Source of the DNA: Cycas panzhihuaensis
Lineage: Eukaryota > Cycadophyta
Direction: 5' to 3'
Assembly: GCA_023213395.1 (NCBI GenBank)
Contig: CM041465.1
Location: 179,249,741 to 179,313,740, forward strand
DNA: 64,000 bases
A model generated the notes under the pieces. The model searched no databases. It was not told the DNA's origin and was given only the letters and a program-made list of their open reading frames with translations. The position numbers and the translations under genes were made by a program. This document shows positions 11,783 through 22,808 of this stretch, in pieces. The first letter of the stretch is position 1, and every line of letters starts with the position of its first letter.

Positions 11783-13180
11783 TCAGAAATGTTCAAACTT
11801 CACCTTTTGTAGTGATTTGGTGAAGATATCGGCCACTTGATCTATTGTGGGGCAGTAATCCAATTGAATTGTGTCATCACGAATAAGTTCCCTAATCCTA
11901 TAGACTTTCATACTTATGTGTTTGGTATGATCGTAAAATATAGAATTTTTTGCCATATAGATTGCTAATTGATTATCCACATGAAAACTCGTAGGACTTG
12001 TTTGGGTGATATTCAATGTTTCCAATAATTTTCCCAGCCATATCATCTCTTTATTGGTCTAAGAAATAGTAATGTATTCAACTTCGGTAGTTGAATCTGC
12101 AACTATTTTCTGTCGTCTGGATCTCCATGATATCGGAGCTATTCCAAGAAACATTACATACCTAAATATAGATCTTCTTGTATCTTTATCTCCTGTAAAG
12201 TCTAAGTCTATGTATGTAGAAAACTTGAAGTCTAAATTAGGTTCATATAATAAACCATATTTGTTGGTCGTCTTAAGGTATCTCAACACTTGCACTACTA
12301 CCTGCCAATGATTCTACTTAGGATTTGTCATGTAACGAGTAAGAATGCTGGCAGAGTGTATAATATCTAGCCTTGTACTGGTAGTGTAGATGAGACTACC
12401 TACAAGTTTCCTATAGAGTGTTACGTCTGCCTCCCTAGTATCACCTTCAACTGAGAGTTTAGTGTTAGGGTCCATAGGTAACATCACTGGTCGAGCATCT
12501 TATAACTAAAACTTGGTTAGAGGATTATTGATGTATTTTTCTTGGGAGAGGAAAATTTTCCATTCTTTTGTGTTACTTCAATTTCCAAGTAATATTTCAT
12601 CAAACCGAGGTCAGACAATTCGAACGTTTTGCCAAGGTCCTTTTTAGCTGGCTTATTGCCTGTTCACTATTACCTGTTACTAGCATATCGTCCACAAAGA
12701 TTATGAGATAAATGACTTTATCCTTATGGTGCTCGATGAACAACGTTGCATAAATATCTTAATAGTCACAAACCTCGTATCTAAGTTACCTCATCCTTTT
12801 AGACAACTTGGCAAACCAAGCGCGAGGGGCTTGTCTAAGGCCATACAAGGACTTTCTGAGCCTGCAAACCTTATGCTGTTGACCTTCGATCTCATATCCT
12901 TTTGGCTGAGTCATGTAAATTTCTTCTTCAAGATCTCTATTGAGAAACGCGGTCTTAATATCAAGTTGGTAGATTTTCCAACCCTATTGAACAACCAAGG
13001 CTACAAGAGTTCTAATTGTAGGCCACTTGGTTGTAGGTGCAAAGACTTCAGTGTAGTCAATGCCTTCCCTTTGTGTAAATCCTTTAGCTACTAACCTCAC
13101 CTTGTGTTTTTCAAGGGTGTCGTCTAATCTATATTTGTTTTTGAACACCCATTTATTTTGAACTACCTTTCTGCCAAGTG
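11783..13180 (-). pseudogene. Element G reverse transcriptase and RNase H, broken
   Basis: On the minus strand the RT has the FVDDM active site (about 12690) and the region matching [10 protein letters not shown] in F (about 12800). RNase H follows with YIDLDF (first Asp, about 12220), TTEVEY (Glu, about 12080) and HVDNQ (Asp, about 11970), ending near DQVADIFTKSLQ. The domain order and tail match F closely. Stops and frame changes divide it into pieces (11783-12046, 12059-12295 and further upstream), so no functional enzyme is expected. Confidence 0.8.
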
Positions 13181-13731
13181 GTAGATCAATGAGCTCCTAT
13201 GTATTATTTTTTATAAGAGATTGGTATTCTTTGTTGATGGCATTTCTCCAAATTATATGTTTTACAGCTTGTTGGTATGTTAAGGGCTCTTCATTAAGAA
13301 TAAGGTACAATTCTACTAGTTCAAGCTTAGTATATAATGATTCCTACATCCTTGCTCTATGGGCACTTCGAATGCCAGTTTTGCCTACCTCATCTGGTCA
13401 TATGTCCTTATTGAGTTGGCAGGCTTCTTGAGATCCTCAAGTTGGGTATGAAGTCCTTATTTCCTCAACTTCTTGGTTCTCATCTTATTCATTAAAATGA
13501 TTATTTTTTGAGGAGGATGTTGATGTGCCTAAGGAAGATGGTCCTTCTGCCACTATTTTGCCTTTGTCAAATGAAGGTAGAGAGGATGGTTCTTTTATAA
13601 TAGCTTTGCCTTTGTCAACTCTACTATCTTCAATAGATGGTGTTGGATGTGCGCTCATCAATTCAGAGTCACAACTTGTATCCTCCAAGGCTCTATTGTC
13701 AACTTCCAACATTTGGAGTAATTTATGTTTG

Positions 13732-13762
13732 CCCCCCCCCGCGCCCCCCCCCCCCCCCCCCC
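13732..13762. repeat. Expanded poly-C tract (C9-GCG-C19) in pol of element G
   Basis: The plus strand reads nine C, GCG, then nineteen C. The matching place in F (about 56990-57000) has only a run of seven G on its coding strand. The tract lies between the integrase C-terminal part and the RT and would shift or jam the frame. Confidence 0.9.
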
Positions 13763-13869
13763 AATTTTAGAATCTAAATATCATACTTGATAACATTATT
13801 ATAGTGGCATGAGGGTACTATGGAGTCTAGATTAAGTAATTGATCCTCTGTCTCCACAAAAACAACATC

Positions 13870-15240
13870 TCTAGTAACAATAATTTTTCATTGTGAAGGT
13901 ATGAAGACCTTATACCCTTTCTTATCCATAGGGTATCCAACAAAGATACCTTTAAGTGTCCTTAGCTGGAGTTTATTTTGATCTACATCCAGAATGTGGG
14001 CATAGCATGTAGAGCTAAAAATTTTAAAGTAGTGAATAATGGGGGCTTGTCCTGACTACTTTTCATTAGGTGATTGTACTTCCTTTGATGGTCTAACACC
14101 ATTAGTACAATAAATAGCTGTCTAGATTGCTTCAGCCCATAGATAGGCAGGTATATTTTTGTATATTAACATAACACAAGCCATGTTCATAATATCCTAT
14201 TCATATGTTTGATAACTCCATTTTGTTGTGGGGTACCTACTATTGTTGTTTGATGCTTGATGCCATTGTCTCAAAGATAGCTTTCAAACTCATGTGAGGT
14301 ATATTTGCAACTATTATCAGTTCAAAGATATTTGACTTGATAACCTGACTCTTTTTCAATGAGGGCTTTGAATTCCTTGAATATACAGAATGCTTCATCT
14401 TTCTTGTGTAGAAAAGCTACTCATACTTTTCTAGTAAAATCATCAATGAAAGAGATGTAATATATCTTGTCCTTTAGTGAAGGAATGGCCATTGACCTGC
14501 ACAAATTAGAATATACCAATTCTAATGGATGACTCAATTTCCACTGACTTTTGGGAAAGGGTTGTCAATGAGATTTGACAATGATACAAGCTTCACATTT
14601 AAAGGGCTTAGAGGAAAACTTTGGAAGGTTTGAAAGAGTGTTAAAAAGATCTCTAAGTCTATCAATGTGAAAATGGCCTATGCGAGCATGCCAAAGAGCT
14701 TCTGGTGACAACGTTGGATGGGTCAAGATGGAATTAAATACAAATTCTTCACCGGCATAAGAGCTTTGGGCACAATGGGCTTCAGAAGATGGAGAGCCAT
14801 TCAATTGAAAGAGTTTCCTAAAGAGATGTCCAGTCAGAACCACCTAATTAGTTGGAGGGTGAATGACCTTGAGAGTCTAGTCATTTGCGGTTACACTCAA
14901 ATCAAATCCATGAGAAACAAGTGTGGATGGAGAGCGTAGGTTTTGTTTGAGATTGGATATGTATAAGACATCAAGAAATATAAAATCTTCTAAGCCTGGG
15001 AGTTTCAAGCGAATGTTGCAAATTCCTTCAATAAGTTATTGTGATTTATCAACCATGTGAACAACTCCATAAACATTTGGGTTAAATGTTTGATATAGAC
15101 TACGATTGTATGTCATATGCTGAGTTACTCTTGTGTGCATGATCTACTACTATCTATTGAAGCCACACTATTGGCAATTCCAATAGGGCTTGGCATTAGT
15201 GAATGAAATTCACAAGTGATATATCCATACCGAGCTTCAA
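13870..15240 (-). pseudogene. Element G protease-integrase region, broken
   Basis: On the minus strand the GAG-pre-integrase box LWHARIGHFHIDRLRDLF lies at about 14640-14700, inside an open stretch 14565-14843. Integrase core remnants follow leftwards, including the QQNG box near 14230. The reading ends near MDKKGYK at about 13910. Stops interrupt every domain. Confidence 0.75.
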
Positions 15241-15349
15241 AGTATCTCTTTTATTGGTCAATGGCATTTAATGTTGAAGATCCCTCAATTATTTAAATGT
15301 GTGCTTGTATAGAACCTGCACCACTAAAGGATTCTTCATAAGTTTCTTC

Positions 15350-16345
15350 AACATTGTGAGCTCTATGTTTTGGTTGGAACTTAGCTAACTTATAAGTGGC
15401 AATTCTATAATCTTTTGCTAAGTGTCCTTTACGGTTATACTGATCATACATAATAGTTTAATTACCAGTCCTTGAAGAAATACTGGTTTGGCATGACTGT
15501 CTTGCTCTTTGTTGAGGTGGCCCCTAGCCTTGAAACTATCGAGGTTGTGATTTAGGGTTTGATTAACCTTGTGGATAATTTATCATATTTCTTCCTCTTC
15601 CTCTTGCTCGATTATTTCCTCTACCATGAGAGAGACCTTGATTTTTTATGTAGCAAACTTCTTCTTCTACCTCAAGGGCTGCATCTGGAAGAGAGTTAGA
15701 GACTACAAAGTTTGTATCAAAGGTCTTGTCAAATTCTATGAACTTCTTGGCAAGTGCTTCGAAGTTGAGTGTCTTCAATATTCAACTAGATTGAAGACTT
15801 CCAAGCAAGCTTTTATAATCAGGGACATGTAAACATGACTGGATAAAAAATATCCAAGTAATGCATTGGGTCTTAAAGTCTTTATCAATTGCTTGTTTGA
15901 TTGGTTGAAGGAGATTTATTGTCTCATGAGCTCATCCCTTCTGCATTTTTAATTTGTTTATTTTTAAAATAAGATAAAAAAATTCTAAATCTGACTTTAT
16001 ATCAAAGTTATTTCTGAGAACTTCTAGGACCTTCTAGGCTGTATCATGTTCCTCTTTATTTATCAAGTTGTACAAGGAGTGATCAATAACCAACAAAATT
16101 CCTGCATAAATCTTTTCATCATCTATCTCCCATTGTAGTTTAGCTAGAGCATCTGTAGGAGCTGTTGGGGTGGATCTACCAGAAGTAGCTGTTATAATCA
16201 TTGCTGGTATGTTGGGTGTAGACTGCAAGTGGGCTCTCCAAAGGCCTTCATACTTTACAACATTTTTAATTCAAGTGTACCACATATCCCAATTTTCTTT
16301 GCCTTTCAATATAGAGTTAACATTCTGGTTGAATTGAGATGACAT
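15350..16345 (-). pseudogene. Element G gag, broken
   Basis: On the minus strand it starts at the ATG at 16345 (MSSQF...), the same start as F gag. Open fragments lie at 16034-16228 and 15563-15778. A zinc-knuckle remnant precedes the ATYKLAKF-like segment near 15390-15450. Stops such as the one in WYT*IK close to the start prevent full translation. Confidence 0.75.
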
Positions 16346-18333
16346 GGTGATGATGAAGAAGTAGAAGAGATGATAGAAGTATGTGCCACTGACACGTGTG
16401 TCTAGTACACCTTACGCAGTAGGGATGTAGAAATGATTGTTATGATGAGAAGCAAATAATGATTAAGTATTTTTCAATAATTATAAAAAATGAATATAAG
16501 TAATGATGTAAGAATGAGGCCTAATGTAGAGCTGGCAAAGAGTGGTGATGTGTCATGCCACTATCTTTTCACTTATGTCTAAATGTAGATGAGGTTTCGA
16601 TGCCTAAGGCTTCTAGTATATGATTAGGGCCTTCACCCATGATACCCACACCTACACTTGGTGATGAAATCTAAGTCACAGTGGAGCCCAGGTACTCCCA
16701 GTCCTCACCCAGTTCACCAATGAGCAGCTATATACCTCCTCTAAAAAGTCAAATAGTGCTGCATATCCCATGGATATGACGGATATTGGACAAGGTTAAT
16801 TTTAATATTGCATTAAGGTTTTCAGTTTTCCCAGGTGATTATCAGGATTATCCATAATTGGAGGCCATAAGTATGGCTAACATGTCACTCCACCACTATT
16901 CCGGTTAAGACCAGACCCAGTATGAAACTCACACCTCCCTTAGGGCTTAGACTTTGTCCAACCTTGGTCTATTTCAACTAAGGTGAGTATGCGCACTAGT
17001 CAAGAAATGGCAGTATAGATTGTATGGATGAGATTCCTTTTACAAATAATGTAAGATGTTTCTGTATAACTGAAAACTAAAATGGAAAGTTGCCAAATGT
17101 GCTTGCTTGCTTTCCATGCTCACTTCGTTGTTATTGTTGCTTTTTTGATGCTTTAATATTGTTGATATTTTTTTGATATTTTATTATTATTATTACTTTT
17201 ATGATACTTTATGCTATGTGTGTAAATAAAAAAAACATGCTAGATTTAGTAGGGGAACCAGACGTTGCTTCCGATCCAAGGTTTCCCTTGCTTTAATACA
17301 ATGTTTCTAAATATGATTTTAGAAGTTTTGATACAATAGCCACAATGGGCTAAAAAATGGATCAACTTATCGCTAAATTGATGATTTTTATAAATCTATA
17401 TGTATGTTATTTTTCCCTATTTTGTGATTTTTTCACAAAATTTATAAATAATGATAAATGGGTAAAGTTTTAAAAATTACAAATATGAAGGCCTAAATAA
17501 TGAAATATGAATTTATGACAGAAGGAAAAAGTATTCATAATATTATTTTCAATAGATTTATGAAGTCAATTTTTAGAAAAAGGACAAAAAATTTTCTACT
17601 CGAAAAAGTATAAAACTAAAATCTTGCAAGATCAACTATCTCAAAATATGAACTTCAATATATTAAAAGTTATGTTTTGATACATACATTAACTTTCCTT
17701 TCTATACCATCTATAAAATCTACCAAAAAATTACCTGAAATACCCTTACAATGTCCTTTGTGGGGTTGAGTAGGCAAAATCAACAACCGTGAGAAAACTA
17801 CATAGATCTCACTAACTAGTGGATGAAATTTGATGAGATTTATCTTGAACTGATCATAAGACATAAATCTACCAGATCCCTTAATAAAATTTTCATATTT
17901 TTAGCTTATAATTAAAGAATTTCATTGGGAAAAGTGCTTTAAATTACTTACCCATAAAATTTACCTTTTTGTCACACCTAAAACTCAATGTTTCAGGCTA
18001 AATCTGAAGTTTCTCTAGAATACAAAAATGATCCTCTAATCAAGGCAACCTTGCATTCTAAACTTCATCAAATTCTGATATAGTTATTTTTTAATGAAAT
18101 TTTGGGCCTTTAATACTTTCGGGACTGTTCTGACAGTTGAACGGCTTTAAAAACCTATATTCTTCACCTCTAAATTTTTTCACACATAGAGAAAGTAGCA
18201 GCACATAAAATACTATAATTTTAAGCTTTCAAGATATTAAAAAATAATGAATGCACTCTCAATACTTCACATTGAAGGTGAAGGAGAGGCAAAATGACTC
18301 CATGCAAGTGGAATGGAGTGAATAGATCCCTTT
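16346..18333 (-). other. Leader of element G
   Basis: This is about 2.0 kb between PBS and gag, collinear on the minus strand with 52427-54406 of F. The match includes the block next to the PBS (about 18250-18330) and the GTGAGAT/ACCAGAAC block near 16900. No coding capacity was found. The 28 bp repeats present in F are decayed here (about 17140-17230). Confidence 0.65.
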
Positions 18334-18350
18334 GTGGCTTTGACACCATA
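18334..18350 (-). promoter_or_regulatory. Primer binding site of element G
   Basis: On the minus strand TATGGTGTCAAAGCCAC sits exactly where F has TGTGGTAGCAGAGCCAG. Both resemble the initiator tRNA-Met site. Confidence 0.6.
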
Positions 18351-18436
18351 TGTCACAGGTTTCCATTACACCAAAAGCCCTAGGGTGATTTGGGAATAGG
18401 ACTTCCTTATGATAGTTAGTGTCACGCGCTCCAAAA
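18351..18436 (-). repeat. ~86 bp terminal sequence at the 5' end of G, left arm of an inverted pair
   Basis: On the minus strand it runs from TTTTGGAGC to CTGTGACA, ending in CA right before the PBS as an LTR would. It is unrelated to the F-type LTR. It is an imperfect inverted copy of 18562-18642; both contain CCCAAATCACCCT followed by GGGCTTTT. Confidence 0.7.
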
Positions 18437-18561
18437 CCGGTCCTATGTACCGCGGTAGCGTACCCAAAGATACATGAAGGTGTTTGGTGGGTGGCATCAA
18501 GGAACGTTGTGGTGGACATGCAATGCCATGTAGGTACAGCCAACTCCTTATGATGGGGGAG
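18437..18561. other. Spacer between the inverted ~85 bp repeats
   Basis: About 125 bp, richer in GC than its surroundings. It contains the near-palindrome GTACCGCGGTAGCGTAC (about 18449-18465) and ends in ATGGGGGAG, which looks like a polypurine tract for the right arm. Confidence 0.5.
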
Positions 18562-18642
18562 TGTTGGAGCATGCTAACTATTACAATGAAGTCCTCTTCC
18601 CAAATCACCCTGGGGCTTTTAGTGTAACGGCAACCTATGACA
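18562..18642 (+). repeat. ~81 bp LTR-like sequence, right arm of the inverted pair
   Basis: It starts TGTTGGAGC and ends CTATGACA (TG...CA) and follows a polypurine-like ATGGGGGAG. It is roughly 80% identical by eye to the reverse complement of 18351-18436. LTRs this short are known from TRIM/SMART-type elements, but here the two copies are inverted rather than direct. Confidence 0.6.
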
Positions 18643-20870
18643 TCATCAATTACACCATGGAATAAGATTATACAAATAGTTATCTAAGTAAAAACATGTG
18701 ACAAACCACTTCCTTTTTAAGGTACAAGCTCAAATTTTAATTCATATAATTACTTGTTAAACTAAAATTAGAACTTTAGGCCATTAAAACTACCACGAAA
18801 AGTCTTTATAGTATATCATGTGACCATGTGTTACAAAGCTATATGGATCATCTCTCCAACACAATAGACAAAACTAAATTTTGACACTATACAGGAGATA
18901 GATATCACCATTTAAGCAATTGCAAGTACTTATCTAAGCAAAGAGGATCAAAAATTAAAATTGAGCCCTTTTGGCATCAGCTTTTGGTCATATTAAAATG
19001 ATTATATAACCTCATTGGGGGCTCACAAATCTCACTAAAGATTTTTAAATGATTTAATTTTATTATATAATATTTTAAATATTAGTTTATAAAATATTTG
19101 ATTATCATTTTATTTTTTTCCTTTGCACAACTTGTGTGAGGTTATTTCATTATCGATAACTCCCATGAATTACTTAGATCATAACCTTTGATTTGTGGAG
19201 GCTTAAAACATAGATTGAAGTATAAATAATGCATTTCCATCCACCACAGAGACCAACAATATATAAACAATTATTGGAAGGCACCCAACAAGCTCTCAGA
19301 GTCACCCAACTTCCCAACAAATTTGCCAAACCCTAAACTAGTGGCCTAAAGCTGCAAACACCTTCTAATCATTATATAAAACCATTCACTAGCATGGGCT
19401 CATACTGTGGGTTAGCATAAAGATGCCCAATAATATAATCTTATCTTAAAATCCATAAATTTTCATCATAAACACCCTCTCATTTCTGCTTTAGATCTAA
19501 AATAAAGTAGTACTCAATAGATATATAAAATCTTTTTAATGCAAACCTTTCACACATGCAAATCTACAATAGTAATAATAATAGGTTCTCCCCTTGCAAT
19601 CATTGAGATTTATCATATAAATAACACAACCACAACCACATAAAATGACGAATAATGAAACTCTCAACTTACTCATGACATGGCATGCCTTATGATAAAC
19701 CATAATGAACCTACATCTCTTTATTGCATATAATTGGTTGGTGAATTTCTCATGCACAAGTTCACATATTAATTAGTAAGCTCTGTAACTTATAGCCTTA
19801 ACACACTAGTGTTCTTGAACAAGCCAATGTATCTACTACATAAAAGTGCATCATAAAACCCTTATTAATCATAACTCTACTATCACATGACAGATGGTAA
19901 ATAGTAGCCTCCTTACCACATTAAGGAATTCAACAGGTTGATTTGTCCTACATCTAAAGTCCTACATTTAGACTTAAGGTAACACCTATATATACATCGG
20001 TAAAACATACATTTAAATAGCCCATAAATAAATGAAAATTTATGGTAAACCTCTATGGGATTCAAAATAACCATAGAACTTGTGCTCTAGCTAGATTTTC
20101 ATGGCTTAGGCACCAACATACTCTTCAAATATAAATACTAACATGCTCTAGGCTCCTTAGGTAGCTAACATGATCTTTTGGCATATGCATCAACATGCTC
20201 TAAGTACCTTACACAAAATATGGTTTTACAACCTTCCCAATAAACCTATAACAAACTTCTCCTAACAAAGAACCCCCCTCACTAGTCATGCACAAGTATA
20301 TATAAAGATGTTTTAAATAAATTAAATAGATGGAAATACCCATAATCTTGTAGCCTCTCTAAGGTCAAACTAGGCTTTTGTACCATGTTAAAATTATATA
20401 AATAAACTATGATTTGATATTATGAATAGACATAACATCAAACACATCAAGATCATGACTCCATGCTTATGAAAACCAATAAATATGTATAAACACACAA
20501 TATAAAATACTTGTAGGAAACGATTGCCTATAATTATATTATAAAACATAATACATATTTATACACGCATACCACCTTATGGATGTCTAACCACATAGTT
20601 ATAACCCCCTAGTATACATAAAAAAGGGAATACACTAATTTAATAAGAACATGGATTGAACATTATCCAATAGATTAAACCTTTATCATCCTTAAGTTCT
20701 CCTTCATCTAATTCTTTATCAGGCATATCTAAGATATCTTGACATAAAATATTAGATGTTGATCTAGGTTTCTCACACTCTAAGTGAAAATTAGGAAGTA
20801 AACCATGCCTAAGACTCACTAATCTAGATGATTAGGTGAGATCCACTAGGCCAAATGCTTCCTATGGAGA
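18643..20870. other. AT-rich stretch, no gene recognised
   Basis: I see no coding motif on either strand. On the minus strand TGGTACAAAAGCC at about 20373-20385, preceded by AATTTTAACA, looks like an LTR end plus primer binding site of another decayed element, but I could not find a partner LTR. Confidence 0.35.
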
Positions 20871-20879
20871 TGTTTAGCT

Positions 20880-21760
20880 TTCTTATTTGCGTCCTTATCA
20901 AAGGAATGCACATGAAATCCATTTTCTTGAGTCTCCTTCTTATTAGAATTTACTTTTATTTCACCTTTAAAAGCTCTTTTCTTTTGGACTTTAACAAAAC
21001 AATCTTATTCTCCCCTACTTGGATCCTCTTCTACAATAGGTTTTGAAGGACATCTTCTAGAAAATGACCATACTCATAATAATTATTACATTTAAAGGGT
21101 ACTTACTCATAATCTAGTAGTTGAGCCCATTTATGACCATCAAGATTAAAAGTGATTGATTCTAGTAGTCCATATAATATGCTTATAAGAACACATCTTC
21201 TTACAAAGACCACCATCTATCCATGCTTAGTTAATGCATCCATATAAAAGTAAGAACCCAAATTATCGCCTATCAACTTAAAGCTTTTTTCCTTCTAAAG
21301 CCAAACTAGAAAGAAAGGTTGGTATACCCAAGCTAGTATATTAGCATATATGTCCTCCTTAGGATCAAAGTTAACATCCCAAAACTTCATATATAACCCA
21401 CACATGTTTATAGAATATATATCTCCTTTGAAAACCCTTAAGTGGCCCACTTTTGAAATAAAAATTACTATGAAAAAACCTCTTGTAATGAAGAGGATCT
21501 ATGGATCTTTAGACAACTTCACTCTTTAGTTATTTTAAAACCAAAATTTAAAGTCATTAAGACTAATAAATAAGTTAAATAACTTACAAATCAAACCATG
21601 TTAAATCATCTCATGGAAATCTTCTACCATATTACTCTCACCATATATGATTTCAATTTCTTAATTCTCTTTTTCTAAACACATTTAGTCTTTTAAATTA
21701 TATGCCATTGGCTTCTCCCTGAAGTTCAATTTTCTCCTTAGGTAGATTCCTTATAAACAC
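20880..21760 (-). pseudogene. LINE ORF1-like DUF4283/zinc-knuckle protein remnant
   Basis: On the minus strand one frame with a few stops reads GFFIVIF (about 21483-21463), then INMCGLYMKFWDVNFDP, then ILAWVYQPFF. It continues with GDNLGSYFYMDALT, CVLISI, LDYE and a zinc-knuckle remnant CNNYYEYGHFLEDV (21090-21049), which keeps the first Cys and the GH but has lost later Cys. This order (DUF4283, 'W+', 'LG', 'D', then CCHC) is that of the nucleic-acid-binding ORF1 of plant L1-type LINEs and related DUF4283 proteins. No endonuclease or RT was found next to it. The identification rests on recalled family pattern, not on a search. Confidence 0.6.
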
Positions 21761-21953
21761 TTCTTGAAGATTGCTTATTGAGTACCATCCCTCTTAGAAG
21801 AGGAAAAGTCATTAACCATACCCCCTTCGGCCACCAAAACTACTTACTTAGAATAGCATCCAAAGCTCCTCTAATTGTTTAAAATTCCCTACTAAAATCC
21901 TTATCAATGCCATTATAACTTAATTAACATCATCAGAATTTAACCCTTTTTTT

Positions 21954-22417
21954 TAGAATATTAAATTTTATAGATATTATTGTACTATTTAATTAATTAT
22001 TAAGTCAACATTGGTTGATGTGAAATGTTCTCATACATGAGTTGATTAGTTGACGTATCATCATAATTCCATTAGTTGATATATGAGGTGATGGATCTAT
22101 AAATATATACAAATATCATTCAAATATTTAAAATAAGATTAGCTAATTGAGAGAGCTAAGATCCACTATTCTCTCATAAATTTTCCTATCTAAAGTTTTT
22201 TACTTATAAATTTAGTTTCTTATGATGATATCTTTCTTATATATGACAATGTTATGTTAATGTGTATATATATTCATTAATGTACTTGATGATTATCATA
22301 AACACCACATGAATATTTCATATTAATGGTTATTAATTATAAGCTACATATTAATAAATACTTCATATTCTTTGTGCATCATTATATAAGTTATTATTCT
22401 ATATAATAAAATTAATA
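21954..22417 (+). repeat. Family C LTR-like repeat, copy 1
   Basis: It is collinear with 33138-33599. Shared blocks include GATCTATAAATATATACA (TATA-like), AATGTGTATATATATTCATTAATGT-like sequence, the TGATTATCATAAA block and the ATTATATAAGTTATTAT block. It ends before TCATATCAT, a poor primer-site match. Element D is inserted 18 bp downstream. Confidence 0.6.
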
Positions 22418-22435
22418 TCATATCATATCTTCTAT

Positions 22436-22791
22436 TGGTATTATACCTAATGTACATTTGCTACCATGCACCTAGGGCCCCTTAAAGCCACCTTCGAGGC
22501 TCCCTAGGTCATCTTGGGCCATATAACTGCCACCACAAGCCACCCTAGATGCCAACGGACTATTATTAAGGTACATGCATATTTATTATTATTTTTTAAT
22601 ACTAATTTAAATTTTTAGAAGGTTGGGTTAAGACACTTACTACCTCCCCAAAATCTCTTATAAAAGGGGTTGGAATACCTCCCTGGTATTTTTTAATACT
22701 GCCTTTGATTCAATCAAAATTATTAACTCAAAGTGAGCTATAATATATTTACCAAGTTAATCATCCTACTCTACACCTTGCACATCCTTCA
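22436..22791 (+). repeat. Element D 5' LTR
   Basis: It begins TGGTATTATACC and ends CATCCTTCA. It matches 30181-30475 over blocks such as CACCTAGGGCCCC/TACCTAGGGCCCC (about 22470), TTAAGGTACATGCA (about 22566) and CTCTTATAAAAGGGGT, a TATA-box-like block (about 22655). Confidence 0.75.
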
Positions 22792-22808
22792 TTTGGTATT
22801 AGAGCACC
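22792..22808 (+). promoter_or_regulatory. Primer binding site of element D
   Basis: TTTGGTATTAGAGCACC follows the LTR. It differs from the canonical tRNA-Met site TGGTATCAGAGC at one position in the core. The same context (CTTCATTTGGTATTAGAG) occurs at the LTR/PBS junction of element E. Confidence 0.7.

Larger units (their letters stand above)
10996..18436 (-). mobile_element. Copia-family LTR retrotransposon G, minus strand, with mismatched ends
   Basis: Read on the minus strand this is the sister of element F: the same leader, gag, protease, integrase, RT, RNase H, 3' hairpin repeats and polypurine tract. Its 3' LTR (10996-11301) is of the F type. At the other end the internal region stops exactly at the LTR/PBS boundary (18350/18351), but the adjoining terminal sequence (18351-18436) is unrelated to the F LTR. 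Coding regions are broken throughout. Recombination or template switching between element families could produce such ends; a later rearrangement is the alternative. Confidence 0.8.
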
